A DNA stretch of 64,000 nucleotides, taken from contig JBBMOA010000069.1 in assembly GCA_037954235.1 (NCBI GenBank), positions 1-64,000 of the forward strand. The letters run 5' to 3'. The DNA is from Aulostomus chinensis. Lineage: Eukaryota > Chordata > Actinopteri > Syngnathiformes > Aulostomidae. The position numbers and the translations under genes were made by a program. The notes under the pieces are model-generated. The model saw only the letters and a list, made by a program, of their open reading frames with translations, was not told the DNA's origin and searched no databases. How positions within the stretch are numbered: position 1 is the first letter of the stretch; every line of letters starts with the position of its first letter. Positions 23,922 to 37,700 of the stretch are shown one piece after another.

Positions 23922-26900
23922 AGAAAACGCTATTTGTGACCTGTGATACAAAAATGCTCTAACTTTTCTTCAAAGTGAGTTTTCAGTAAAGTTTCAACCT
24001 GAAAGCATAGAAAGATGCATAAACTTGAAGTTACAGCTTGATTTCAGTGAGTTTTCATCAAAATACAGGAGTTCTGCATGAAGTGTTCATTTTGGCCTTC
24101 TCTCGCTGAGAAAACACTATTTGTGACCTGTGATACAAAAATGCTCTAAACTTTTCTTCAAAGTGAGTTTTCAGTCAAGTTTCAACCTGAAAGCATAGAA
24201 AGATGCATAAACTTGAAGTTACAGGTGGATTTCAGTGAGTTTTCATCAAAATACAGGAGTTCTGCATGAAGTGTTCATTTTGGCCTTCTCTCGCTGAGAA
24301 AACACTATTTGTGACCTGCGACACAAAACAGCCATAACTTTTGTTCAAAGTGAGTTTTCAGTAAAGTTTCAACCTGAAAGCATAGAAAGATGCATAAACT
24401 TGAAGTTACAGCTTGATTTCAGTGAGTTTTCATCAAAATACAGGAGTTCTGCATGAAGTGTTCATTTTGGCCTTCTCTCGCTGAGAAAACACTATTTGTG
24501 ACCTGTGATACAAAAATGCTCTAACTTTTCTTCAAAGTGAGTTTTCAGTCAAGTTTCAACCTGAAAGCATAGAAAGATGCATAAACTTGAAGTTACAGGT
24601 TGATTTCAGTGAGTTTTCATCAAAATACATGAGTTCTGCATGAAGTGTTCATTTTGGCCTTCTCTCGCTGAAAAAACGCTATTTGTGACCTGTGATACAA
24701 AAATGCTCTAACTTTTCTTCAAAGTGAGTTTTCAGTCAAGTTTCAACCTGAAAGCATAGAAAGATGCATAAACTTGAAGTTACAGCTTGATTTCAGTGAG
24801 TTTTCCTCAAAATACAGGAGTTCTGCATGAAGTGTTCATTTTGGCGTTCTCTCGCTGAGAAAACACTATTTGTGACCTGTGATACAAAAATGCTCTAACT
24901 TTTCTTCAAAGTGAGTTTTCAGTCAAGTTTCAACCTGAAAGCATAGAAAGATGCATAAACTTGAAGTTACAGGTGGATTTCAGTGAGTTTTCATCAAAAT
25001 ACAGGAGTTCTGCATGAAGTGTTCATTTTGGCCTTCTCTCGCTGAGAAAACACTATTTGTGACCTGCGACACAAAACAGCCATAACTTTTGTTCAAAGTG
25101 AGTTTTCAGTAAAGTTTCAACCTGAAAGCATAGAAAGATGCATAAACTTGAAGTTACAGCTTGATTTCAGTGAGTTTTCATCAAAATACAGGAGTTCTGC
25201 ATGAAGTGTTCATTTTGGCCTTCTCTCGCTGAGAAAACACTATTTGTGACCTGTGATACAAAAAATGCTCTAACTTTTCTTCAAAGTGAGTTTTCAGTCA
25301 AGTTTCAACCTGAAAGCATAGAAAGATGCATAAACTTGAAGTTACAGCTTGATTTCAGTGAGTTTTCATCAAAATACAGGAGTTCTGCATGAAGTGTTCA
25401 TTTTGGCCTTCTCTCGCTGAGAAAACGCTATTTGTGACGTGGGACACAAAACAGCCATAACTTTTGTTCAAAGTGAGTTTTCAGTCAAGTTTCAACCTGA
25501 AAGCATAGAAAGATGCATAAACTTGAAGTTACAGGTTGATTTCAGTGAGTTTTCATCAAAATACATGAGTTCTGCATGAAGTGTTCATTTTGGCCTTCTC
25601 TCGCTGAAAAAACGCTATTTGTGACCTGTGATACAAAAATGCTCTAACTTTTCTTCAAAGTGAGTTTTCAGTCAAGTTTCAACCTGAAAGCATAGAAAGA
25701 TGCATAAACTTGAAGTTACAGCTTGATTTCAGTGAGTTTTCCTCAAAATACAGGAGTTCTGCATGAAGTGTTCATTTTGGCGTTCTCTTCGCTGAGAAAA
25801 CACTATTTGTGACCTGTGATACAAAAATGCTCTAACTTTTCTTCAAAGTGAGTTTTCAGTCAAGTTTCAACCTGAAAGCATAGAAAGATGCATAAACTTG
25901 AAGTTACAGCTTGATTTCAGTGAGTTTTCATCAAAATACAGGAGTTCTGCATGAAGTGTTCATTTTGGCCTTCTCTCGCTGAGAAAACGCTATTTGTGAC
26001 CTGTGAAACAAAAATGCTCTAACTTTTGTTCAAAGTGAGTTTTCAGTCAAGTTTCAACCTGAAAGCATAGAAAGATGCATAAACTTGAAGTTACAGCTTG
26101 ATTTCAGTGAGTTTTCATCAAAATACAGGAGTTCTGCATGAAGTGTTCATTTTGGCCTTCTCTCGCTGAGAAAACACTATTGTGACCTGTGATACAAAAA
26201 TGCTCTAACTTTTCTTCAAAGTGAGTTTTCAGTCAAGTTTCAACCTGAAAGCATAGAAAGATGCATAAACTTGAAGTTACAGCTTGATTTCAGTGAGTTT
26301 TCATCAAAATACAGGAGTTCTGCATGAAGTGTTCATTTTGGCCTTCTCTCGCTGAGAAAACACTATTTGTGACCTGCGACACAAAACAGCCATAACTTTG
26401 TTCAAAGTGAGTTTTCAGTCAAGTTTCAACCTGAAAGCATAGAAAGATGCATAAACTTGAAGTTACAGGTGGATTTCAGTGAGTTTTCATCAAAATACAG
26501 GAGTTCTGCATGAAGTGTTCATTTTGGCCTTCTCTCGCTGAGAAAACACTATTTGTGACCTGTGATACAAAAATGCTCTAACTTTTCTTCAAAGTGAGTT
26601 TTCAGTCAAGTTTCAACCTGAAAGCATAGAAAGATGCATAAACTTGAAGTTACAGGTGGATTTCAGTGAGTTTTCATCAAAATACAGGAGTTCTGCATGA
26701 AGTGTTCATTTTGGCCTTCTCTCGCTGAGAAAACGCTATTTGTGACCTGTGATACAAAAATGCTCTAACTTTTCTTCAAAGTGAGTTTTCAGTCAAGTTT
26801 CAACCTGAAAGCATAGAAAGATGCATAAACTTGAAGTTACAGGTGGATTTCAGTGAGTTTTCATCAAAATACAGGAGTTCTGCATGAAGTGTTCATTTTG

Positions 26901-29900
26901 GCCTTCTCTCGCTGAGAAAACACTATTTGTGACCTGTGATACAAAAATCCTCTAACTTTTCTTCAAAGTGAGTTTTCAGTCAAGTTTCAACCTGAAAGCA
27001 TAGAAAGATGCATAAACTTGAAGTTACAGGTGGATTTCAGTGAGTTTTCATCAAAATACAGGAGTTCTGCATGAAGTGTTCATTTTGGCCTTCTCTCGCT
27101 GAGAAAACACTATTTGTGACCTGCGACACAAAACAGCCATAACTTTTGTTCAAAGTGAGTTTTCAGTCAAGTTTCAACCTGAAAGCATAGAAAGATGCAT
27201 AAACTTGAAGTTACAGGTGGATTTCAGTGAGTTTTCATCAAAATACAGGAGTTCTGCATGAAGTGTTCATTTTGGCCTTCTCTCGCTGAGAAAACACTAT
27301 TTGTGACCTGTGATACAAAAATGCTCTAACTTTTCTTCAAAGTGAGTTTTCAGTCAAGTTTCAACCTGAAAGCATAGAAAGATGCATAAACTTGAAGTTA
27401 CAGCTTGATTTCAGTGAGTTTTCATCAAAATACAGGAGTTTTGCATGAAGTGTTCATTTTGGCCTTCTCTCGCTGAGAAAACGCTATTTGTGACGTGGGA
27501 CACAAAACAGCCATAACTTTTGTTCAAAGTGAGTTTTCAGTCAAGTTTCAACCTGAAAGCATAGAAAGATGCATAAACTTGAAGTTACAGCTTGATTTCA
27601 GTGAGTTTTCATCAAAATACAGGAGTTCTGCATGAAGTGTTCATTTTGGCCTTCTCTCGCTGAGAAAACACTATTTGTGACCTGCGACACAAAACAGCCA
27701 TAACTTTTGTTCAACGTGAGTTTTCAGTCAAGTTTCAACCTGAAAGCATAGAAAGATGCATAAACTTGAAGTTACAGGTGGATTTCAGTGAGTTTTCATC
27801 AAAATACAGGAGTTCTGCATGAAGTGTTCATTTTGGCCTTCTCTCGCTGAGAAAACACTATTTGTGACCTGTGATACAAAAATGCTCTAACTTTTCTTCA
27901 AAGTGAGTTTTCAGTCAAGTTTCAACCTGAAAGCATAGAAAGATGCATAAACTTGAAGTTACAGCTTGATTTCAGTGAGTTTTCATCAAAATACAGGAGT
28001 TCTGCATGAAGTGTTCATTTTGGCCTTCTCTCGCTGAGAAAACGCTATTTGTGACGTGGGACACAAAACAGCCATAACTTTTGTTCAAAGTGAGTTTTCA
28101 GTCAAGTTTCAACCTGAAAGCATAGAAAGATGCATAAACTTGAAGTTACAGCTTGATTTCAGAGAGTTTTCATCAAAATACAGGAGTTCTGCATGAAGTG
28201 TTCATTTTGGCCTTCTCTCGCTGAGAAAACACTATTTGTGACCTGTGATACAAAAATGCTCTAACTTTTCTTCAAAGTGAGTTTTCAGTCAAGTTTCAAC
28301 CTGAAAGCATAGAAAGATGCATAAACTTGAAGTTACAGCTTGATTTCAGTGAGTTTTCATCAAAATACAGGAGTTCTGCATGAAGTGTTCATTTTGGCCT
28401 TCTCTCGCTGAGAAAACGCTATTTGTGACCTGTGAAACAAAAATGCTCTCTAACTTTTGTTCAAAGTGAGTTTTCAGTCAAGTTTCAACCTGAAAGCATA
28501 GAAAGATGCATAAACTTGAAGTTACAGCTTGATTTCAGTGAGTTTTCATCAAATACAGGAGTTCTGCATGAAGTGTTCATTTTGGCCTTCTCTCGCTGAG
28601 AAAACACTATTTGTGACCTGTGATACAAAAATGCTCTAACTTTTCTTCAAGTGAGTTTTCAGTCAAGTTTCAACCTGAAAGCATAGAAAGATGCATAAAC
28701 TTGAAGTTACAGCTTGATTTCAGTGAGTTTTCATCAAAATACAGGAGTTCTGCATGAAGTGTTCATTTTGGCCTTCTCTCGCTGAGAAAACACTATTTGT
28801 GACCTGCGACACAAAACAGCCATAACTTTTGTTCAAAGTGAGTTTTCAGTCAAGTTTCAACCTGAAAGCATAGAAAGATGCATAAACTTGAAGTTACAGG
28901 TGGATTTCAGTGAGTTTTCATCAAAATACAGGAGTTCTGCATGAAGTGTTCATTTTGGCCTTCTCTCGCTGAGAAAACACTATTTGTGACCTGTGATACA
29001 AAAATGCTCTAACTTTTCTTCAAAGTGAGTTTTCAGTCAAGTTTCAACCTGAAAGCATAGAAAGATGCATAAACTTGAAGTTACAGGTGGATTTCAGTGA
29101 GTTTTCATCAAAATACAGGAGTTCTGCATGAAGTGTTCATTTTGGCCTTCTCTCGCTGAGAAAACGCTATTTGTGACCTGTGATACAAAAATGCTCTAAC
29201 TTTTCTTCAAAGTGAGTTTTCAGTCAAGTTTCAACCTGAAAGCATAGAAAGATGCATAAACTTGAAGTTACAGGTGGATTTCAGTGAGTTTTCATCAAAA
29301 TACAGGAGTTCTGCATGAAGTGTTCATTTTGGCCTTCTCTCGCTGAGAAAACACTATTTGTGACCTGTGATACAAAAATCCTCTAACTTTTCTTCAAAGT
29401 GAGTTTTCAGTCAAGTTTCAACCTGAAAGCATAGAAAGATGCATAAACTTGAAGTTACAGGTGGATTTCAGTGAGTTTTCATCAAAATACAGGAGTTCTG
29501 CATGAAGTGTTCATTTTGGCCTTCTCTCGCTGAGAAAACACTATTTGTGACCTGCGACACAAAACAGCCATAACTTTTGTTCAAAGTGAGTTTTCAGTCA
29601 AGTTTCAACCTGAAAGCATAGAAAGATGCATAAACTTGAAGTTACAGGTGGATTTCAGTGAGTTTTCATCAAAATACAGGAGTTCTGCATGAAGTGTTCA
29701 TTTTGGCCTTCTCTCGCTGAGAAAACACTATTTGTGACCTGTGATACAAAAATGCTCTAACTTTTCTTCAAAGTGAGTTTTCAGTCAAGTTTCAACCTGA
29801 AAGCATAGAAAGATGCATAAACTTGAAGTTACAGCTTGATTTCAGTGAGTTTTCATCAAAATACAGGAGTTTTGCATGAAGTGTTCATTTTGGCCTTCTC

Positions 29901-31776
29901 TCGCTGAGAAAACGCTATTTGTGACGTGGGACACAAAACAGCCATAACTTTTGTTCAAAGTGAGTTTTCAGTCAAGTTTCAACCTGAAAGCATAGAAAGA
30001 TGCATAAACTTGAAGTTACAGCTTGATTTCAGTGAGTTTTCATCAAAATACAGGAGTTCTGCATGAAGTGTTCATTTTGGCCTTCTCTCGCTGAGAAAAC
30101 ACTATTTGTGACCTGCGACACAAAACAGCCATAACTTTTGTTCAACGTGAGTTTTCAGTCAAGTTTCAACCTGAAAGCATAGAAAGATGCATAAACTTGA
30201 AGTTACAGGTGGATTTCAGTGAGTTTTCATCAAAATACAGGAGTTCTGCATGAAGTGTTCATTTTGGCCTTCTCTCGCTGAGAAAACACTATTTGTGACC
30301 TGTGATACAAAAATGCTCTAACTTTTCTTCAAAGTGAGTTTTCAGTCAAGTTTCAACCTGAAAGCATAGAAAGATGCATAAACTTGAAGTTACAGCTTGA
30401 TTTCAGTGAGTTTTCATCAAAATACAGGAGTTCTGCATGAAGTGTTCATTTTGGCCTTCTCTCGCTGAGAAAACGCTATTTGTGACGTGGGACACAAAAC
30501 AGCCATAACTTTTGTTCAAAGTGAGTTTTCAGTCAAGTTTCAACCTGAAAGCATAGAAAGATGCATAAACTTGAAGTTACAGCTTAATTTCAGTGAGTTT
30601 TCATCAAAATACAGGAGTTCTGCATGAAGTGTTCATTTTGGCCTTCTCTCGCTGAGAAAACGCTATTTGTGACCTGTGATACAAAAATGCTCTAACTTTT
30701 CTTCAAAGTGAGTTTTCAGTCAAGTTTCAACCTGAAAGCATAGAAAGATGCATAAACTTGAAGTTACAGGTGGATTTCAGTGAGTTTTCATCAAAATACA
30801 GGAGTTCTGCATGAAGTGTTCATTTTGGCCTTCTCTCGCTGAGAAAACACTATTTGTGACCTGTGATACAAAAATGCTCTAACTTTTCTTCAAAGTGAGT
30901 TTTCAGTCAAGTTTCAACCTGAAAGCATAGAAAGATGCATAAACTTGAAGTTACAGGTGGATTTCAGTGAGTTTTCATCAAAATACAGGAGTTCTGCATG
31001 AAGTGTTCATTTTGGCCTTCTCTCGCTGAGAAAACACTATTTGTGACCTGCGACACAAAACAGCCATAACTTTTGTTCAAAGTGAGTTTTCAGTCAAGTT
31101 TCAACCTGAAAGCATAGAAAGATGCATAAACTTGAAGTTACAGCTTGATTTCAGTGAGTTTTCATCAAAATACAGGAGTTTTGCATGAAGTGTTCATTTT
31201 GGCCTTCTCTCGCTGAGAAAACGCTATTTGTGACGTGGGACACAAAACAGCCATAACTTTTGTTCAAAGTGAGTTTTCAGTCAAGTTTCAACCTGAAAGC
31301 ATAGAAAGATGCATAAACTTGAAGTTACAGCTTGATTTCAGTGAGTTTTCATCAAAATACAGGAGTTCTGCATGAAGTGTTCATTTTGGCCTTCTCTCGC
31401 TGAGAAAACGCTATTTGTGACGTGGGACACAAAACAGCCATAACTTTTGTTCAAAGTGAGTTTTCAGTCAAGTTTCAACCTGAAAGCATAGAAAGATACA
31501 TAAACTTGAAGTTACAGGTGGATTTCAGTGAGTTTTCATCAAAATACAGGAGTTCTGCATGAAGTGTTCATTTTGGCCTTCTCTCGCTGAGAAAACGCTA
31601 TTTGTGACGTGGGACACAAAACAGCCATAACTTTTGTTCAAAGTGAGTTTTCAGTCAAGTTTCAACCTGAAAGCATAGAAAGATGCATAAACTTGAAGTT
31701 ACAGGTGGATTTCAGTGAGTTTTCCTCAAAATACAGGAGTTCTGCATGAAGTGTTCATTTTGGCCTTCTCTCGCTG
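23922..31776 (+). repeat. 42-monomer higher-order block, copy 1
   Basis: 7855 bp, 42 monomers plus a net one-base gain. Its ordered markers are gtaaag (23988, 24363, 25111), gctgaaaaaac (24672, 25608), gtgaaac (26007, 28436), atcctct (26949, 29380), ttcaacgtgag (27714 and near 30145), ttcagagag (near 28163), cttaattt (30586) and gatacata (31498). All recur one block later in the same order. An internal 13-monomer repeat is visible (26949 to 29380 is 2431 bp). Most differences from copy 2 that I noticed are small indels confined to this copy before 28.66 kb. Confidence 0.9.
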
Positions 31777-34700
31777 AGAAAACGCTATTTGTGACCTGTG
31801 ATACAAAAATGCTCTAACTTTTCTTCAAAGTGAGTTTTCAGTAAAGTTTCAACCTGAAAGCATAGAAAGATGCATAAACTTGAAGTTACAGCTTGATTTC
31901 AGTGAGTTTTCATCAAAATACAGGAGTTCTGCATGAAGTGTTCATTTTGGCCTTCTCTCGCTGAGAAAACACTATTTGTGACCTGTGATACAAAAATGCT
32001 CTAACTTTTCTTCAAAGTGAGTTTTCAGTCAAGTTTCAACCTGAAAGCATAGAAAGATGCATAAACTTGAAGTTACAGGTGGATTTCAGTGAGTTTTCAT
32101 CAAAATACAGGAGTTCTGCATGAAGTGTTCATTTTGGCCTTCTCTCGCTGAGAAAACACTATTTGTGACCTGCGACACAAAACAGCCATAACTTTTGTTC
32201 AAAGTGAGTTTTCAGTAAAGTTTCAACCTGAAAGCATAGAAAGATGCATAAACTTGAAGTTACAGCTTGATTTCAGTGAGTTTTCATCAAAATACAGGAG
32301 TTCTGCATGAAGTGTTCATTTTGGCCTTCTCTCGCTGAGAAAACACTATTTGTGACCTGTGATACAAAAATGCTCTAACTTTTCTTCAAAGTGAGTTTTC
32401 AGTCAAGTTTCAACCTGAAAGCATAGAAAGATGCATAAACTTGAAGTTACAGGTTGATTTCAGTGAGTTTTCATCAAAATACATGAGTTCTGCATGAAGT
32501 GTTCATTTTGGCCTTCTCTCGCTGAAAAAACGCTATTTGTGACCTGTGATACAAAAATGCTCTAACTTTTCTTCAAAGTGAGTTTTCAGTCAAGTTTCAA
32601 CCTGAAAGCATAGAAAGATGCATAAACTTGAAGTTACAGCTTGATTTCAGTGAGTTTTCCTCAAAATACAGGAGTTCTGCATGAAGTGTTCATTTTGGCG
32701 TTCTCTCGCTGAGAAAACACTATTTGTGACCTGTGATACAAAAATGCTCTAACTTTTCTTCAAAGTGAGTTTTCAGTCAAGTTTCAACCTGAAAGCATAG
32801 AAAGATGCATAAACTTGAAGTTACAGGTGGATTTCAGTGAGTTTTCATCAAAATACAGGAGTTCTGCATGAAGTGTTCATTTTGGCCTTCTCTCGCTGAG
32901 AAAACACTATTTGTGACCTGCGACACAAAACAGCCATAACTTTTGTTCAAAGTGAGTTTTCAGTAAAGTTTCAACCTGAAAGCATAGAAAGATGCATAAA
33001 CTTGAAGTTACAGCTTGATTTCAGTGAGTTTTCATCAAAATACAGGAGTTCTGCATGAAGTGTTCATTTTGGCCTTCTCTCGCTGAGAAAACACTATTTG
33101 TGACCTGTGATACAAAAATGCTCTAACTTTTCTTCAAAGTGAGTTTTCAGTCAAGTTTCAACCTGAAAGCATAGAAAGATGCATAAACTTGAAGTTACAG
33201 CTTGATTTCAGTGAGTTTTCATCAAAATACAGGAGTTCTGCATGAAGTGTTCATTTTGGCCTTCTCTCGCTGAGAAAACGCTATTTGTGACGTGGGACAC
33301 AAAACAGCCATAACTTTTGTTCAAAGTGAGTTTTCAGTCAAGTTTCAACCTGAAAGCATAGAAAGATGCATAAACTTGAAGTTACAGGTTGATTTCAGTG
33401 AGTTTTCATCAAAATACATGAGTTCTGCATGAAGTGTTCATTTTGGCCTTCTCTCGCTGAAAAAACGCTATTTGTGACCTGTGATACAAAAATGCTCTAA
33501 CTTTTCTTCAAAGTGAGTTTTCAGTCAAGTTTCAACCTGAAAGCATAGAAAGATGCATAAACTTGAAGTTACAGCTTGATTTCAGTGAGTTTTCCTCAAA
33601 ATACAGGAGTTCTGCATGAAGTGTTCATTTTGGCGTTCTCTCGCTGAGAAAACACTATTTGTGACCTGTGATACAAAAATGCTCTAACTTTTCTTCAAAG
33701 TGAGTTTTCAGTCAAGTTTCAACCTGAAAGCATAGAAAGATGCATAAACTTGAAGTTACAGCTTGATTTCAGTGAGTTTTCATCAAAATACAGGAGTTCT
33801 GCATGAAGTGTTCATTTTGGCCTTCTCTCGCTGAGAAAACGCTATTTGTGACCTGTGAAACAAAAATGCTCTAACTTTTGTTCAAAGTGAGTTTTCAGTC
33901 AAGTTTCAACCTGAAAGCATAGAAAGATGCATAAACTTGAAGTTACAGCTTGATTTCAGTGAGTTTTCATCAAAATACAGGAGTTCTGCATGAAGTGTTC
34001 ATTTTGGCCTTCTCTCGCTGAGAAAACACTATTTGTGACCTGTGATACAAAAATGCTCTAACTTTTCTTCAAAGTGAGTTTTCAGTCAAGTTTCAACCTG
34101 AAAGCATAGAAAGATGCATAAACTTGAAGTTACAGCTTGATTTCAGTGAGTTTTCATCAAAATACAGGAGTTCTGCATGAAGTGTTCATTTTGGCCTTCT
34201 CTCGCTGAGAAAACACTATTTGTGACCTGCGACACAAAACAGCCATAACTTTTGTTCAAAGTGAGTTTTCAGTCAAGTTTCAACCTGAAAGCATAGAAAG
34301 ATGCATAAACTTGAAGTTACAGGTGGATTTCAGTGAGTTTTCATCAAAATACAGGAGTTCTGCATGAAGTGTTCATTTTGGCCTTCTCTCGCTGAGAAAA
34401 CACTATTTGTGACCTGTGATACAAAAATGCTCTAACTTTTCTTCAAAGTGAGTTTTCAGTCAAGTTTCAACCTGAAAGCATAGAAAGATGCATAAACTTG
34501 AAGTTACAGGTGGATTTCAGTGAGTTTTCATCAAAATACAGGAGTTCTGCATGAAGTGTTCATTTTGGCCTTCTCTCGCTGAGAAAACGCTATTTGTGAC
34601 CTGTGATACAAAAATGCTCTAACTTTTCTTCAAAGTGAGTTTTCAGTCAAGTTTCAACCTGAAAGCATAGAAAGATGCATAAACTTGAAGTTACAGGTGG

Positions 34701-37700
34701 ATTTCAGTGAGTTTTCATCAAAATACAGGAGTTCTGCATGAAGTGTTCATTTTGGCCTTCTCTCGCTGAGAAAACACTATTTGTGACCTGTGATACAAAA
34801 ATCCTCTAACTTTTCTTCAAAGTGAGTTTTCAGTCAAGTTTCAACCTGAAAGCATAGAAAGATGCATAAACTTGAAGTTACAGGTGGATTTCAGTGAGTT
34901 TTCATCAAAATACAGGAGTTCTGCATGAAGTGTTCATTTTGGCCTTCTCTCGCTGAGAAAACACTATTTGTGACCTGCGACACAAAACAGCCATAACTTT
35001 TGTTCAAAGTGAGTTTTCAGTCAAGTTTCAACCTGAAAGCATAGAAAGATGCATAAACTTGAAGTTACAGGTGGATTTCAGTGAATTTTCATCAAAATAC
35101 AGGAGTTCTGCATGAAGTGTTCATTTTGGCCTTCTCTCGCTGAGAAAACACTATTTGTGACCTGTGATACAAAAATGCTCTAACTTTTCTTCAAAGTGAG
35201 TTTTCAGTCAAGTTTCAACCTGAAAGCATAGAAAGATGCATAAACTTGAAGTTACAGCTTGATTTCAGTGAGTTTTCATCAAAATACAGGAGTTTTGCAT
35301 GAAGTGTTCATTTTGGCCTTCTCTCGCTGAGAAAACGCTATTTGTGACGTGGGACACAAAACAGCCATAACTTTTGTTCAAAGTGAGTTTTCAGTCAAGT
35401 TTCAACCTGAAAGCATAGAAAGATGCATAAACTTGAAGTTACAGCTTGATTTCAGTGAGTTTTCATCAAAATACAGGAGTTCTGCATGAAGTGTTCATTT
35501 TGGCCTTCTCTCGCTGAGAAAACACTATTTGTGACCTGCGACACAAAACAGCCATAACTTTTGTTCAACGTGAGTTTTCAGTCAAGTTTCAACCTGAAAG
35601 CATAGAAAGATGCATAAACTTGAAGTTACAGGTGGATTTCAGTGAGTTTTCATCAAAATACAGGAGTTCTGCATGAAGTGTTCATTTTGGCCTTCTCTCG
35701 CTGAGAAAACACTATTTGTGACCTGTGATACAAAAATGCTCTAACTTTTCTTCAAAGTGAGTTTTCAGTCAAGTTTCAACCTGAAAGCATAGAAAGATGC
35801 ATAAACTTGAAGTTACAGCTTGATTTCAGTGAGTTTTCATCAAAATACAGGAGTTCTGCATGAAGTGTTCATTTTGGCCTTCTCTCGCTGAGAAAACGCT
35901 ATTTGTGACGTGGGACACAAAACAGCCATAACTTTTGTTCAAAGTGAGTTTTCAGTCAAGTTTCAACCTGAAAGCATAGAAAGATGCATAAACTTGAAGT
36001 TACAGCTTGATTTCAGAGAGTTTTCATCAAAATACAGGAGTTCTGCATGAAGTGTTCATTTTGGCCTTCTCTCGCTGAGAAAACACTATTTGTGACCTGT
36101 GATACAAAAATGCTCTAACTTTTCTTCAAAGTGAGTTTTCAGTCAAGTTTCAACCTGAAAGCATAGAAAGATGCATAAACTTGAAGTTACAGCTTGATTT
36201 CAGTGAGTTTTCATCAAAATACAGGAGTTCTGCATGAAGTGTTCATTTTGGCCTTCTCTCGCTGAGAAAACGCTATTTGTGACCTGTGAAACAAAAATGC
36301 TCTAACTTTTGTTCAAAGTGAGTTTTCAGTCAAGTTTCAACCTGAAAGCATAGAAAGATGCATAAACTTGAAGTTACAGCTTGATTTCAGTGAGTTTTCA
36401 TCAAAATACAGGAGTTCTGCATGAAGTGTTCATTTTGGCCTTCTCTCGCTGAGAAAACACTATTTGTGACCTGTGATACAAAAATGCTCTAACTTTTCTT
36501 CAAAGTGAGTTTTCAGTCAAGTTTCAACCTGAAAGCATAGAAAGATGCATAAACTTGAAGTTACAGCTTGATTTCAGTGAGTTTTCATCAAAATACAGGA
36601 GTTCTGCATGAAGTGTTCATTTTGGCCTTCTCTCGCTGAGAAAACACTATTTGTGACCTGCGACACAAAACAGCCATAACTTTTGTTCAAAGTGAGTTTT
36701 CAGTCAAGTTTCAACCTGAAAGCATAGAAAGATGCATAAACTTGAAGTTACAGGTGGATTTCAGTGAGTTTTCATCAAAATACAGGAGTTCTGCATGAAG
36801 TGTTCATTTTGGCCTTCTCTCGCTGAGAAAACACTATTTGTGACCTGTGATACAAAAATCCTCTAACTTTTCTTCAAAGTGAGTTTTCAGTCAAGTTTCA
36901 ACCTGAAAGCATAGAAAGATGCATAAACTTGAAGTTACAGGTGGATTTCAGTGAGTTTTCATCAAAATACAGGAGTTCTGCATGAAGTGTTCATTTTGGC
37001 CTTCTCTCGCTGAGAAAACGCTATTTGTGACCTGTGATACAAAAATGCTCTAACTTTTCTTCAAAGTGAGTTTTCAGTCAAGTTTCAACCTGAAAGCATA
37101 GAAAGATGCATAAACTTGAAGTTACAGGTGGATTTCAGTGAGTTTTCATCAAAATACAGGAGTTCTGCATGAAGTGTTCATTTTGGCCTTCTCTCGCTGA
37201 GAAAACACTATTTGTGACCTGTGATACAAAAATCCTCTAACTTTTCTTCAAAGTGAGTTTTCAGTCAAGTTTCAACCTGAAAGCATAGAAAGATGCATAA
37301 ACTTGAAGTTACAGGTGGATTTCAGTGAGTTTTCATCAAAATACAGGAGTTCTGCATGAAGTGTTCATTTTGGCCTTCTCTCGCTGAGAAAACACTATTT
37401 GTGACCTGCGACACAAAACAGCCATAACTTTTGTTCAAAGTGAGTTTTCAGTCAAGTTTCAACCTGAAAGCATAGAAAGATGCATAAACTTGAAGTTACA
37501 GGTGGATTTCAGTGAGTTTTCATCAAAATACAGGAGTTCTGCATGAAGTGTTCATTTTGGCCTTCTCTCGCTGAGAAAACACTATTTGTGACCTGTGATA
37601 CAAAAATGCTCTAACTTTTCTTCAAAGTGAGTTTTCAGTCAAGTTTCAACCTGAAAGCATAGAAAGATGCATAAACTTGAAGTTACAGCTTGATTTCAGT

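Noticed and set aside
25201..25392. 63-codon open frame on the + strand
   Set aside because: Created by one extra A in aaaaaatgc near 25262. It shares its tail with other satellite-derived frames.
25771..25805. Possible CENP-B box (cttcgctgagaaaac)
   Set aside because: An inserted T creates ttcg here, but the essential downstream A and cggg positions of the CENP-B box do not match. Other monomers lack even the ttcg.
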